Shown here: positions 11,801 through 26,100 of the stretch, piece by piece | How the letters are laid out: each line of letters starts with the position of its first letter | Numbering within the stretch: the first letter of the stretch is position 1 | Assembly: GCA_949130485.1 (NCBI GenBank) | Contig: OX422185.1 | Span: forward strand, 12,183,118 to 12,247,117 | From: Agelas oroides | Lineage: Eukaryota; Porifera; Demospongiae; Agelasida; Agelasidae | Direction: 5' to 3' | Length of the DNA stretch: 64,000 nucleotides | Program-made: the position numbers and the translations under genes | The notes under the pieces: generated by a model | The model's database searches: none | What the model was told of the DNA's origin: nothing | The model's input: only the letters and a program-made list of their open reading frames with translations

Positions 11801-14800
11801 ATTGAGTAGAATCATGTATTGTCAAGTAGAGCCATGGTAGAATGGAGTAGAGCCATGGTAGAGTGTAGTAGAATCAAGTAGAGCCAAGTTCAGCAATGGT
11901 AGAGCGTAGTGGAGTCAAGTAGAGCCACGGTAGAATGTAGTAGAGTCATGTAGAGTGAAGTAGAGCCATGATATACAATGGAGTAGAGCCATGGTAGAAT
12001 GTAGTAGAGTCACGTAGAGCCAAGTAGAGCCATGATAGAGTGTAGTAGAGTCAAGTAGAGTCAAGTAGAGCTATGGTAGAATGTAGTAGAGCAAGGTAGA
12101 GCCATGGTAGAGTGTAGGAGAGTCAAGTAGAGTCACGTGGATCCATGGTAGGATGTATAGTAGCGCCAAGGTAGAGTGTAGTACACAAGTAGAGCCAGGA
12201 CTAGCAATGGTATAGTGTAGTAGAGTCAAGTATAGAATCAATTAGAGCCCAGTAGAGCCATCGTAGAGTGTAGTAGAGTCAAGTAGAGCCATGGTAGAAT
12301 GTGGTAGAGTCATGTAGTGTCAAGTACAGCGATGGTACAATGGAGTAGAGCCATGGTAGAGTGTAGTAGAGTCATGTAGAGCCAAGTAGAGCCACGGTAG
12401 CATGTAGTAGAGTCATGTAGTACCAAGTAGAGCCATGGTAGAATGTAGTAGAGCCAGGTAGAACCATGGTAGAATGCATTAGAGTCAAGTAGAGTCACGT
12501 GGAGCCATGGTAGAATGTAGTAGAGCAAGGTAGAGTGTAGTACAGTCAAGTAGAGTCAAGTAGAGCCATGGCAGAATGTAGTACAGTCAAGTAGCGTCAA
12601 GTAGCGTCAAGTAGAGCCATGGAAGAATGTAGTAGAGGCATACAGAGTCAAGTAGAGCTATGGTAGAATGTAGTAGAGTCACGTAGAGTCACGTGGAGCC
12701 ATGGTAGAATGTAGTAGAGACATGGTAGAGTGTAGTAGGGTCAAGTAGAGCCAAGTAGAGGCATTGTAGTGTGTAGTAGAGTCAAGTAGAGCCATGGTAG
12801 AATGTAGTAGAGTCATGTAGTGCCATGGTAGAGTGTAGTAGAGTCAAGTAGAGCCAGGTAGAGCCAAATAGAGCGATGGGAGCGTGTAGGAGAGTCAAGT
12901 AGGTTCAAGAAGAGCCATGGTAGAATGTAGTAGAGGCATACAGAGTCTAGTAGAGCTATGGTAGAATGTAGTAGAGTCATATAGAGATAAGTAGGACTAT
13001 GGTAGAATGTAGTAGAGTCAAGTAGATCCAAGTAGAGCCATGGTAGACTGTAGTAGAGTCACATAGAGCCCAGTAGAACCAAGGTAGAGTTTAGTAGAGT
13101 CAAGTAGAGCCAAGTTGAGCCAAGGTAGAGTGTATTGGACTCAAGCAGAGCAAAGTAGAGCTATGGGAGAATGTAGTAGAGCCAGGTAGAGCCATGGTAG
13201 AGTGTAGTAGAGTCAAGTAGAGTCACGTGGATCCATGGTAGGATGTAGTAGCGCGAAGGTAGAGTGTACTAGACAAGTAGAGCCACGACTAGCAAAGGTA
13301 TATTGTAGTAGAGTCAAGTAGAGCCAAGTAGAGCCATCGTAGAGTGTAGTAGAGTCAAATAGAGCCATGGTAGAATGTAGTAGAGTCATCTAGTGTCAAG
13401 TACAGCCATGGTACAATGGAGTAGATCCATGATAGAATGTAGTAGAGTCATGTAGAGCCAAGTAGAGCCACTATAGCATGTAGTAGAGTCATGTAGTACC
13501 ACGTAGAGCCATGGTAGAATGTAGTAGAGCCAGGTAGAGCCATGGTAGAATGCAGTAGAGTCAAGTAAAGTCACGTGGAGCCATGGTAGAATGTAGTAGA
13601 GCCAAGGTAGAGTGTAGTACAGTCAAGTAGAGTCAAGTAGAGCCATGGCAGAATGTAGTAGAGTCATGCAAGTACCGTCAAGTAGAGCCATGGTAGAATG
13701 TAGTAGAGGCATACAGAGTCAAGTAGAGCTATGGTAGAATGTAGTAGAGACATGGTAGAGTGTAGGAGAACCAAGTAGAGCCAAGTAGTGCCAAGGTAGA
13801 GTGTAGTAGAGTCAAGTAGAGCCAAGTAGAGGCGTCGTAGTGTGTAGTAGAGTCAAGTAGAGCCATGGTAAAATTTAGTAGAGTCATGTAGTGTCAAGTA
13901 GAGCCATAATAGAGTGTAGTAGAGTCAAGTAGAACCAAGTAGAGCCATGGTAGAGTGTAGTAGAGCCAAGTAGACCGAAGTAGAGCAATGGTAGAGTGTA
14001 GGAAAGTCAAGTACAGTCTGGAAGAGCCATTGTAGAATTCAGTAGAATCAAGTAGTGTCAAGTAGAGCCATGGTACAATGGAGTAGAGCCATTGTAGAGT
14101 GTATTAGAGTCAAGCAGAGCCATGGTACAATGTAGTAGAGTCAGTAGTGTGAAGTAGAGCCTTGATATACAATGGAGTAGAGCCATGGTAGAATGTAGTA
14201 GAGTCATGTAGAGTCAAGTAGAGCCATGGTAGAATGTAGTAGAGTCATGTACAGTCAACTAGAGCCATGGTAGAATGTAGTAGAGCAAGGTACAGCCATG
14301 GTAGAGTGTAGGAGAGTCAAGTAGAGTCACGTGGATCCATGGTAGGATGTAGTAGAGCCAAGGTAGAGTGTAGTAGAGTCAAGTAGAGCCAAGTAGAGGC
14401 ATCGTCGAGTGAAGTAGAGTCAAGAAGAACCATGGTAGAATATAGTAGAGTCATGTAGTGTCAAGTAGAGCCATGGTACAATGGAGTAGAGCCAAGGTAG
14501 AGTGTAGTACAGTCAAGTAGAGTCAAGTAGAGCCATGGCAGAATGTAGTAGAGTCAAGTAGAGTCAAAAAGAGCCATGGTAGATTGTAGTGCAGTCAAGT
14601 AGAGCCAAGTAGAGCCAAGGTAGAGTGTAGTGGACTCATGTAGAGCCAAGTAGAGCCATGGTAGAGTGTATTAGAGTCAAGTAGAGTCTAGAAGAGCCAT
14701 GGTTGAATTCAGTAGAATCATGTAGTGTCAAGTAGAGCCATGGTACAATGGAGTAGGGCCATGGTAGAGTGTAGTAGAATCAAGTAGAGCCATGGTAGAA

Positions 14801-15172
14801 TGTAGTAGAGCAAGGTAGAACCATGGTAGAGTGTAGGAGAGTCAAGTAGGGTCACGTGAATCCATGGTAGGATGTAGTAGAGCCAAGGTAGATTGTAGTA
14901 GAGACAAGTAGAGCCAGGTCTAGCAATGATGTAGTGTAGTAGAGTCAAGTAGAGTCAAGTAGAGCCAAGTAGAGACACGGTAGAGTGTGGAAGAGTCACG
15001 TAGAGCCAAGTAGAGTCATGGTAGAGTGTAGCAGAGTCAAGTAGAGCTAAGTACAGCATTGGTACAATGTAGTAGGGTCATGTAGTGTCAAGTACAGACA
15101 TGCTACTACGGAGTAGAGGAATGCTAGAGTGTAGTAGAGTCAGGTAAAGCCACGTAGAGCCACGTTAGCATG
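8818..15172 (-). repeat. TR2 satellite, inverted block
   Basis: This is the same satellite read on the - strand: GAGTGTAGTAGAGTCAAG, GTAGAGCCATGG and similar. Marker units appear inverted, for example GTGGATCCATGGTAGGATG with GGATCC at 9298 and 9536, then near 11086, 12138, 13228 and 14332, and CCAGGTCTAGCAATG. GC skew is opposite to that of the flanking blocks. Its 11.3-13.4 kb part is a collinear inverted copy of 4.0-6.2 kb. No gene is seen; the - strand frames here are satellite shadows. Confidence 0.95.
11300..13420 (-). repeat. Inverted-repeat arm, right
   Basis: This is the inverted partner of 4010-6200. The paired positions include GCGCGAAGGT at 13251-13260 against ACCTTCGCGC at 4171-4180, and GTAGACCC at 11322 against GGGTCTAC at 6164. 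Their midpoints lie between about 8715 and 8756 throughout, so indels between the arms total only some tens of bases. Many substitutions separate the arms, so this is not a recent duplication or a read-level chimera. Confidence 0.85.
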
Positions 15173-15180
15173 TTTCATTG
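15160..15180. other. Non-palindromic inversion joint of TR2
   Basis: Inverted TR2 ends in GCCACGTTAGCATGT (to about 15173), a partial unit whose full form elsewhere continues as GCATGTAGTAGAGTC (for example near 12391). Forward TR2 resumes with TTCATTGCTAGACCTGG, entered in mid-unit. The usual forward lead-in, CTACTGCACTATATCATTG, is truncated. There is no symmetry between the two sides, unlike the joint at 8817. Confidence 0.85.
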
Positions 15181-16830
15181 CTAGACCTGGGTCTACTTGT
15201 CTCTACTGCACTCTACCTTGGCTCTACTACATCCTACCATGGATCCACGTGACTCTACTTGACTCTCCTACACTCTACTATGACTCTACCTTGCTCTACT
15301 ACATTCTACCATGGCTCTACCTGACTCTACATGACTCTAATACATTCAACCATGGCTCTACTTGACTTTACTTGACTCTACCACACTCTACCATGGCTCT
15401 ACTTGACTCTACTTGAGTCCACTACACTCTTCCTTGGCTCTACTTGGCTCTACTTGACTCTACTACACTCTACCATGGCTCTACTCCATTGTATATCATG
15501 GCTCTCTATCACACTACATAACCCTACTACATTCTACCATGGCTCTACTTGACTCTACTACACTCTACCATGGCTCAACTTGGCTCTACTTGATTCTACT
15601 ACACTCTACCATGGCTCTACTCCATTGTACCATGGCTCTACTTGACACTACATGATTCTACTGAATTCTATCATGGCTCTTCTTGACTCTACTTGACTCT
15701 CCTACACTCTACCATTGCTCTATTTGGTTCTACAACACTCTACCATTCCTCAACATGGCTCTACTTGACTCTACTACACACTACCATGTCTCTACTACAT
15801 TCTACCATGGGTCCACGTGACTCTACGTGACTCTACTACATTCTACAATAGCTCTACTTGACTCTGTATGCCTCTACTACATTCTACCATGGCACTTCTT
15901 GACTCTACTTGACTTTCCTACACTCTCCCATTGTTCTACTTGGTTCTACTTGGCTCTACTACACTCTACCATGGCTCCACTTGGCTCTACTTGACTCTAC
16001 TACACCCTACCATGGCTCTACCTGGCTCTACGTGAGTCTACTACACTCTACCATGGCTCTACTCCATTGTATATGATGGCTCTACTTCGCACTACATGAC
16101 TCTACTACATTCTACCATGGCTCTACTTGACTCTACCACACTCTACCATGGCTCAACTTGGCTCTACTTGACTCTACTACACTCAACCAGGGCTCTACTC
16201 CATTGTACCGTGGCTCTACTTGACACTACATGATTCTACTGAATTCTACCATGGCTCTTCTTGACTCTACTTGACTCTCCTACACTCTAGAATTGCTCTA
16301 CTTGGCTCTACTACACTCTACCATGGCTCTACTTAGCTCTACTTGGCTCTACTTGTCTCTACTACACTCTACCATGGCTCTAGTTGATTCTACTTGACTC
16401 TACTACATTCTTTCATTGGTCTACTTGACTCTACTTGACTGTACTACACTCTGCCTTGGCTCTACTCCATTGTACCATGGCTCTACTTGACACTACATGA
16501 CTCTACTACATTCTATCATGGTTCTACTGGACTCGACTACACTCTACGATGCCTCCACTTGGTTCTACTTGACTCTACTGCACTATATCATTGCTAGACC
16601 TGGCTCTACTTGTCTCTACTACACTCTACCTTGGATCTACTACATCCTACCATGGATCCACGTGACTCTACTTGACTGTACTACACTCTGCCATGGCTCT
16701 ACCTGGTTCTACTACATTCTACCATCGCTCAACTTGACTCTACATGACTCTACTACATTCTACCATGGCTCTACTTCACTCTACTTGACTCTACTACACT
16801 CTACCATGGCTCTACTTGACTCCACTACAC
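15173..16830 (+). repeat. TR2 right forward block, entry segment with about 578 bp tandem step
   Basis: Forward TR2 resumes here. A module recurs at an offset of 578 bp: ACTCCATTGTATAT at 15483 and 16061, and CTGAATTC at 15661 and 16239. GGATCC marker units lie near 15240 and 16655. No gene or foreign sequence is seen. Confidence 0.8.
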
Positions 16831-17743
16831 TCTACCATGGCTCAACTTGGCTCTACTTGATTCTACTACACTCTACCATAGCTCTACTCCATTCTACCAT
16901 GGCTCTACCTGACATTACATGATTCTACTAAATGCTACCATGGCTCTTCGTGATTTTACTTGACTCTCCTACACTCTACCATTGCTCTACTTGGCTCTAC
17001 TACACTCTACCATGGCTCTACTTGGTTATACTTGACTCTACTACACTCTACCATGGCTCTACTTGTCTCTACGTGACTGTACTACACTCTACCATGTTTC
17101 TACTACATTCTACCATGGCTTTACTTGACTCAACATGACTCTAATACATTCAACCATGGCTCTACTTGACACTACTTGACTCTACTACACTCTACCATGG
17201 CTCTACTTGACTCTACTTGAGTCCACTACACTCTACCATGGCTCTACTCCATTGTATATCATGGCTCTACTTCACACTACATGACTCTACTACATTCTAC
17301 CATGGCTCTACTTGACTCTACTACACTCTATCATAGCTGAACTTGGCTCTACTTGATTCTACTACACTCTACCATGGCTCTACTTGACTCTACTACACTC
17401 TATGATGGCTCTACTTGACTCTACTTGACCCTACTACACTCTACCATGGCTCTACCTTGCTCTACTACACTCTACGATGGCTCTACTTGGCTCTAGTTGA
17501 CTCTACTGCACTATATCATTGCTAGACCTGGCTCTACTTGTCTCTACTACACTCTACCTTGGCTCTACTACATCCTACCATGGATCGACGTGACTCTACC
17601 TGACTCTCCTACACTCTACCATGGATCTACCTTGCTCTACTACATTCTACCATAGCTCTACTTGCCTCTGTATGTCTCTACTACATTCTACCACAGCTCT
17701 ACGTGACGGTACTTGACTCTACTACATTCTGCCATGGCTCTAC

Positions 17744-18300
17744 TTGACTCTACTTGACTGTACTACACTCTACCTTGGTTCTACTACATTCTACCACGGC
17801 TCCACGAGACTCTACTTGACTCTACTGCATTCTACCATGGCTCTACCTGGCTCTACTACATTCTACCATGGCTCTACTTGGTACTACATTACTCTACTAC
17901 ATGCTACCGTGGCTCTCCTTGTCTCTACATGACTCTACTACACTCTACCATGGCTCTACTCCATTGTACCATGGCTGTACATGACACTACATGACTCTAC
18001 TACATTCTACCATGGCTCTACGTGACTCTACTACACTGTACCATGGCTCAACTTGGCTCTACTTGACTCTACTACACTCTACCATGGCTCTACTCCATTG
18101 TACCATGGTTCTACTTGACACTACATGATTCTACTGAATTCTACCACGGTTCTACTTGCCTCTACTACACTCTACGATGCCTCTGCTTGGCTCCACCTGA
18201 CTCTACTACATTATAGCATTGATAGACCTGGCTCTACTTGTCTCTACTACACTCTACCTTGCCTCCACTACATCCTACCGTGGATCCACGTGACTCTACT
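17744..18300 (+). repeat. P-Q composite, copy 1
   Basis: P carries CTCCACGAGACTC (17800) and GGTACTACATTACTC. Q, 381 bp later, carries ATGCCTCTGCTTGG and TTATAGCATTG (18211). Here CATTGCTAG has mutated to CATTGATAG. Confidence 0.8.
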
Positions 18301-18959
18301 TGACTCTCCTACACTCTACCATAGCTCAACTTGGATCTACTTGATTCTACTACACTCTACCATAGCTCTACTCCATTCTACCATGGCTCTACCTGACATT
18401 ACATGATTCTACTAAATGCTACCATGGCTCTTCGTGATTTTACTTGACTCTCCTACACTCTACCATTGCTCTACTTGGCTCTACTACACTCTACCATGGC
18501 TCTACTTGGATATACTTGACTCTACTACACTCTACCATGGCTCTAGTTGTCTCTACTTGACTGTACTACACTCTACCATGTTTCTACTACATTCTACCAT
18601 GGCTTTACTTGACTCAACATGACTCTAATACATTCAATCATGGCTCTACTTGACACTACTTGACTCTACTACACTCTACCATGGCTCTACTTGACTCTAC
18701 TTGAGTCCACTACACTCCACCATTACTCTACTTGGCTCTAATTGACTCTACTACACTCTACCATGGCTCTACTCCATTGTATATCATGGCTCTACTTTAC
18801 ACTACATGACTCTACTACATACTACCATGGCTCTACTTGACTCTACTTGACTCTACTACACTCTACCATGGCTGAACTTGGCTCTACTTGATTCTACTAC
18901 ACTCTACCATGGCTCTACTTGACTCTACTACACTCTACGATGGCTCTACTTGACTCTAC

Positions 18960-19344
18960 TTGACTCTACTACACTATATCATTGCTAGACCTGGCTGTAC
19001 TTGTCTCTACTACACTCTATCTTGGCTCTACTACATCCTGCCATGGATCCACGTGACTCTACGTGACTCTACTACACTCTGCCATGGCTCTACCTTGCTC
19101 TACTACACTCTACGATGGCTCTACTTGGCTCTAGTTGACTCTACTGCACTATATCATTGCTAGACCTGGCTCTACTTGTCTCTACTACACCCTACCTTGG
19201 CTCTACTACATCCTACCATGGATCGACGTGACTCTACTTGACTCTCCTACACTCTACCATGGTTCTACCTTGCTCTACTACATTCTACCATGGCTCTACT
19301 TGACTCTACTACACTCTATCATAGCTGAACTTGGCTCTACTTGA
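18960..19344 (+). repeat. 175 bp higher-order step in TR2
   Basis: A module beginning TTGACTCTACTRCACTATA and containing CATTGCTAGACCTGG recurs after 175 bp (18960 and 19135), and again at 19485, 350 bp after the second. The same 175 bp pairs occur at 20341/20516, 24557/24732 and 25185/25360. A length of 175 fits three 31 bp plus two 41 bp units. Confidence 0.75.
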
Positions 19345-22300
19345 TTCTACTACACTCTACCATGGCTCTACTTGACTCTACTACACTCTACGATGGCTCT
19401 ACTTGACTCTACTTGACTCTACTACACTCTACCATGGCTCTACCTTGCTCTACTACACTCTACGATGGCTCTACTTGGCTCTAGTTGACTCTACTGCACT
19501 ATATCATTGCTAGACCTGGCTCTACTTGTCTCTACTACACTCTACCTTGGCTCTACTACATCCTACCATGGATCGACGTGACTCTACTTGACTCTCCTAC
19601 ACTCTACCATGGTTCTACCTTGCTCTACTACATTCTACCATGGCTCTACGTGACTCTACTACACTCTACCGTGGCTCAACGTGGCTCTACTTGACTCTAC
19701 TACACTCTACCATGGCTCTACTCCATTGTACCATGGCTCTATTTGACACTACATGATTCTACTGAATTCTACCACGGTTCTACTTGCCTCTACTACACTC
19801 TATGATGCCTCTGCTTGGCTCCATCTGACTCTACTACATTATAGCATTGCTAGACCTGGCTCTACTTGGCTCTACTACACTCTACCATGGCTCTACTTGT
19901 ATAAACTTGACTCTACTACACTCTACCATGGCTCTACTTGTCTCTACGTGACTGTACTACACTCTACCATGTTTCTACTACATTCTACCATGGCTTTACT
20001 TGACTCAACATGACTCTAATACATTCAACCATCGCTCTACTTGACACTACTTGACTCTACTACACTCTACCATGGCTCTACTTGACTCTACTTGAGTCCA
20101 CTACACTCCACAATTACTCTACTTGGCTCTAATTGACTCTACTACACTCTACCATGGCTCTACTCCATTGTATATCATGGCTCTACTTCACACTACATGA
20201 CTCTACTACATTCTACCATGGCTCTACTTGACTCTACTACACTCTACCATGGCTGAACTTGGCTCTACTTGATTCTACTACACTCTACCATGGCTCTACT
20301 TGACTCTACTACACTCTACGATGGCTCTACTTGACTCTACTTGACTCTACTACACTATATCATTGCTAGACCTGGCTTTACTTGTCTCTACTACACTCTA
20401 TCTTGGCTCTACTACATCCTACCATGGATCCACGTGACTCTACGTGACTCTCCTACACTCTACCATGGCTCTACCTTGCTCTACTACACTCTACGATGGC
20501 TCTACTTGGCTCTAGTTGACTCTACTGCACTATATCATTGCTAGACCTGGCTCTACTTGTCTCTACTACACTCTACCTTGGCTCTACTACATCCTACCAT
20601 GGATCGACGTGACTCTACTTGACACTCCTACACTCTACCATGGTTCTACCTCTCTCTACTACATTCTACCATGGCTCTACGTGACTCTACTACACTCTAC
20701 CGTGGCTCAACTTGGCTCTACTTGACTCTACTACACTCTACCATGGCTCTACTCCATTGTACCATGGCTCTACTTGACACTACATGATTCTACTGAATTC
20801 TACCACGGTTCTACTTGCCTCTACTACACTCTACGATGCCTCTGCTTGGCTCCACCTGACTCTACTACATTATAGCATTGCTAGACCTGGCTCTACTTGT
20901 CTCTACTACCCTCTACCTTGTCTCCACTACATCCTACCGTGGATCCACGTGACTCTACTTGACTCTCCTACACTCTACCATGGCTCTACCATGCTCTACT
21001 ACATTCTACCATGGCTCTACTTTACTCTACATGACTCTACTACATTCTACCATGGCTCTACTTGACTCTACGTGACTCTACTACACTCTACCATGGCTCT
21101 ACTTGGCTCTACTTGAGTCCGCAACACTCTACCTTGGCTCTACTTGGCTCTACTTCACTCTACTACACTCTACCATGGCTCTTCTCCATTCTTTATCACG
21201 GCTCTACTTCACACTACATGACTCTACTACATTCTACCATGGCTCTACTTGGCTCTACTTGCCTCTACTACACTCTACCAAGTCTCTACTAAATTCTACC
21301 ATGGCTCCATGTGACTCTACGTGACTCTACTGCATTCTACCATAGCTCTACTTGACTCTGTATGCCTCTACTACATTGTACCATGGCTCTACTTGACTCT
21401 ACATGACTCTACTACACTCTGTCATGGCTCTACTTGACTCTACTTGACTGTACTACACTCTACCATTGCTCTACTACATTCTAACATGGCTCCACGTGAC
21501 TCTACTTGACTCTACTAAACACTACCATGGCTCTAACTTGCTCTACTACATTCTACCATGGCTCTACTTGACTCTACATGACTCTACTATATTCTACCAT
21601 GGCTCTACTTGACTCTACTTGACTCTACTACACTCTATAATGGCTCTACTTGGTGCTACTTGAGTCCACTACACTCTACCTTGGCTCTACTTGGCTCTAC
21701 TTGACTCGACTACACTCTAGCATGGCTCTACTCCATTGTATATTATGGCTCTACTTCACACTACATGACTCTACTACATTCTACCATGGCTCTACTTGAC
21801 TCCACTACACTCTACCATGGCTCAACTTGGCTCTACTTGATTATACTACACTCTACCATAGCTCTACTCCATTCTACCATGGCTCTACCTGACATTACAT
21901 GATTCTACTAAATGCTACCATGGCTCTTCGTGATTTTACTTGACTCTCCTACACTCTACCATTGCTCTATACTTGGCTCTACTACACTCTACCATTGGTC
22001 TATACTTGGCTCTACTACACTCTACCATGGCTCTACTTGGATATACTTGACTCTACTACACTCTACCATGGCTCTACTTGTCTCTACTTGACTGTACTAC
22101 ACTCTACCATGTCTCTACTACATTCTACCATGGCTCCACGTGACTCTACTTGACTCTACTACATTCTACGATAGCTCTACTTGACTCTGTATACCTCTGC
22201 TACATTCTACCATGTCTATACTTGACTCTACCTGACTGTATTACACTCTACCTTGGCTCTACTACATTCTATCATGGCTCCACGTGACTCTACTTCACTC

Positions 22301-22651
22301 TACTGCATTCTACCATGGCTCTGCCTGGCTCTACTACATTTTACCATGGCTCTACTTGGCTCTGCATGTCTCTACTACATGCTACCGTAGCTCTACGTGG
22401 CTCTACCTGATTCTACTACACTCTACCATGTCTCTTCTCCATAGTACCATGTCTCTACTTGACACTACATGACTACTAAATTCTACCATCGCTCTACTTG
22501 GCTCTACTTTACTCTACTACACTCTACCATGACTCTACTTGGCTCTACGTGACTCTACCACACTCTACCGTGGCTCTACTTGGTTCTACTTGACTCTACT
22601 ACACTCTACCATGGCTCTACTCCATTGTATCATGGCTTTACTTGACACTAC

Positions 22652-23180
22652 ATGACCCTACTACATTCCACCATGGCTCTACTTGATTATACTACACTCT
22701 ACGATGGCTCTACTTGGCTCTACTTGACTCTACTACACTATATCATTGCTAGACCTGGCTCTACTTGTCTCTACTACACTCTACCTTGGCTCTACTACAT
22801 CCTACCATGGATCCACGTGACTCTACTTGACTCTCCTACATTCTACCATGGCTCTACCTTGCTGTACTACATTGTACCATGGCTCTTCTTGACTCTACAT
22901 GACTCTACTACATTCTACCATGGCTCTACTTGACTCTACTACACTCTACGATGGCTCTACTTGGCTCTACTCGACTCTACTACACTATATCATTGCTAGA
23001 AGTGGCTCTACTTGTCTCTACTACACACTACCTTGGCTCTACTACATCCTACCATCGATCCACGTGACTCTACTTGACTCTCCTACACTCTACTATGGCT
23101 CTACCTTGCTCTACTACATTCTACCATGGCTCTACACGACTCTATATGACTCTAATACATTCAACAATGGCTCTACTTGA
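22652..23180 (+). repeat. 247 bp higher-order pair in TR2
   Basis: Two copies lie 247 bp apart. The GGATCC site at 22809 corresponds to a mutated CGATCC at 23056. Each copy holds CATTGCTAGA followed by CCATGGATCCACGTG-type sequence. Closely related sets lie at 53911 (three copies) and 60164 (two copies). 247 bp is one base less than eight 31 bp units. Confidence 0.85.
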
Positions 23181-26100
23181 CTCTACTTGACTCTACTACA
23201 CTCTACCATGGCTATACTTGACTCTACTTGATTCTACTACACTCTACCATGGCTCAACTTGGCTCTACTTGACTCTACTACACACTACCATGGCTGTACT
23301 ACATTGTACCATGGCTCTACTTGACATTACATGATTCTACTGAATTCTACCATTGTTCTATATGACTCTACTACACTCGACGACGGCTGTACTTGGCTCT
23401 ACTTGACTCTACTACACTATATCATTGCTAGACCTGGTTCTACTTGTCTCTACTACACTCTACATTGTCTCTACTACATCCTACCATGGATCCACGTGAC
23501 TCTAATTGACCCTCCCACTCTCTAACATAACTCTACCATGCTCTACTACATTCTACCATGGCTCTACTTGACTGTACATGACTCTACTACATTCTACCAT
23601 GGCTCTACTTGACACTACTTGACTCTCCTACACTCTACCATGTTTCAACCTTGCTCTACTACATTCTACCATGGCTCCACGTGACTCTACTACACTCTAC
23701 CATGGCTCAACTTGGCTCTACTTGACTCTACTACACTCTACCATGGCTCAACGTGGCTCTACTTGACTCTACTACACTCTACCATGGCTCAACTTGGCTC
23801 TACTTGACTCTACTACACACTACCATGGCTGTACTACATTGTACCATGGCTCTACTTGACACTACATGATTCAACTGAATTCTGCCATTGTTCTACATGA
23901 CTCTACTACACTTTACGATGCCTGTACTTGGCTCTACTTGACTCTATTACACTATATCATTGCTAGAACTGGTTCTACTTGTCTCTACTACACTCTACAT
24001 TGTCTCTACTACATCCTACCATGGATCCACGTGACTCTACTTGACCCTCCCACACTCTAACATGACTCTACCATGCTCTACTACATTCTACCATGGCTCT
24101 ACTTGACTGTACATGACTCTACTACATTCAACCATGGCTCTACTTGACACTACTTGACTCTACTACACTCTACCATGGCTCTACATGACTCTACTTGAGT
24201 CCACTACACTCTACCATTACTCTACTTGGCTCTAATTGAATCTACTACACTCTACCATGGCTCTACTCCATTGTATATCATGGCTCTACTTCACACTACA
24301 TGACTCTACTACATTCTACCATGGCTCTACTTGACTGTACTACACTCTACCATGGCTGAACTTGGCTCTACTTGATTCTACAATACTCTACCATGGCTCT
24401 AGTTGACTCTGCTACACTCTACGATGGCTCTACTTGACTCTACTTGACTCTACTACACTTTACCATGGCTGAACTTGGCTCTACTTGATTCTACTACACT
24501 CTACCATGGCTCTAGTTGACTCTACTACACTCTACGATGGCTCTAATTGACTCTACTTGACTCTACTACACTATATCATTGCTAGACCTGGCTGTACTTG
24601 TCTCTACTACACTCTACCTTGGCTCTACTACATCCTACCATGGATCCACGTGACTCTACGTGACTCTACTACACTCTACCATGGCTCTACCTTGCTCTAC
24701 TACACTCTACGATGGCTCTACTTGGCTCTAGTTGACTCTACTGCACTATATCATTGCTAGACCTGGCTCTACTTGTCTCTACTACACTCTACCTTGGCTC
24801 TACTACATCCTACCATGGATCGACGTGACTCTACTTGACTCTCCTACATTCTACCATGGTTCTACCTTGCTCTACTACATTCTACCATAGCTCTACGTGA
24901 CTCTACTACACTCTACCATGGCTCAACTTGGCTCTACTTGACTCTACTACACTCTACCATGGCTCTACTCCATTGTACCATGGCTCTACTTGACACTACA
25001 TGATTCTACTGAATTCTACCACGGTTCTACTTGCCTCTACTACACTCTACGATGCCTCTGCTTGGCTCCACCTGACTCTACTACATTATAGCATTGCTAG
25101 ACCTGGCTCTACTTGTCTCTACTACACTCTACCATGGCTCTAGTTGACTCTACTACACTCTACGATGGCTCCACTTGACTCTACTTGACTCTACTACACT
25201 ATATCATTGCTAGACCTGGCTGTACTTGTCTCTACTACACTCTACCTTGGCTCTACTACATCCTACCATGGATCCACGTGACTCTACGTGATTCTACTAC
25301 ACTCTACCATGGCTCTACCTTGCTCTACTACACTCTACGATGGCTCTACTTGGCTCTAGTTGACTCTACTGCACTATATCATTGCTAGACCTGGCTCTAC
25401 TTGTCTCTACTACACTCTACCTTGGCTCTACTCCATTGTACCATGGCTCTACTTGACACTACATGATTCTACTGAATTCTACCACGGTTCTACTTGCCTC
25501 TACTACACTCTACGATGCCTCTGCTTGGCTCCACCTGACTCTACTACATTATAGCATTGCTAGACCTGGCTCTACTTGTCTCTACTACACTCTACCTTGT
25601 CTCCACTACATCCTACCGTGGATCCACGTGACTCTACTTGACTCTCCTACACTCTACCATGGCTCTACCATGCTCTACTACACTCTACCATGGCTCTACT
25701 TGGCTCTACTTGAGTCCACTACACTCTACCATGGCTCTACTTGGCTCTACTTGACTCTACTACACTCTACCATGGCTCTACTCCATTGTATATCATGGCT
25801 CTACTTCACACTACATGACTCTACTACATTCTACCATGGCTCTACTTGGCTCTACTTGACTCTACTACACTCTACAATGTCTCTACTAAATTCTACCATA
25901 GCTCCACGTGACTCTACGTGACTCTACTGCATTCTACCATAGCTCTACTTGACTCTGTATGCCTCTACTACATTGTACCATGGCTCTACTTGACTCTACA
26001 TGATTCTACTACATTCTGCCATGGCTCTACTTGACTCTACTTGACTGTACTACACTCTACCATTGCTCTACTACATTCTAACATGGCTCCACGTGACTCT

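Noticed and set aside
4963..13574. Perfect hairpin of the whole 4-13.4 kb region
   Set aside because: Only the 29 bp joint is nearly perfect. The long arms are diverged, and the inner portion carries modules (for example the pair of GGATCC units at 9298 and 9536) without clear mirror partners, so I call it a diverged inverted repeat only.
16497..16922. 141-codon frame with apparent hydrophobic repeats (LYYILPW, TLLHST)
   Set aside because: It looks membrane-like, but these words are just CTCTACTACATTCTACCATGG-type units in different phases. The same words appear all over the array in all three frames.
17120..17135. TGACTCA (AP-1 / GCN4-type site), also near 1194, 18611 and 48615
   Set aside because: The common unit contains TGACTCT, one base away. 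Sporadic TGACTCA copies are expected from random mutation in thousands of units.
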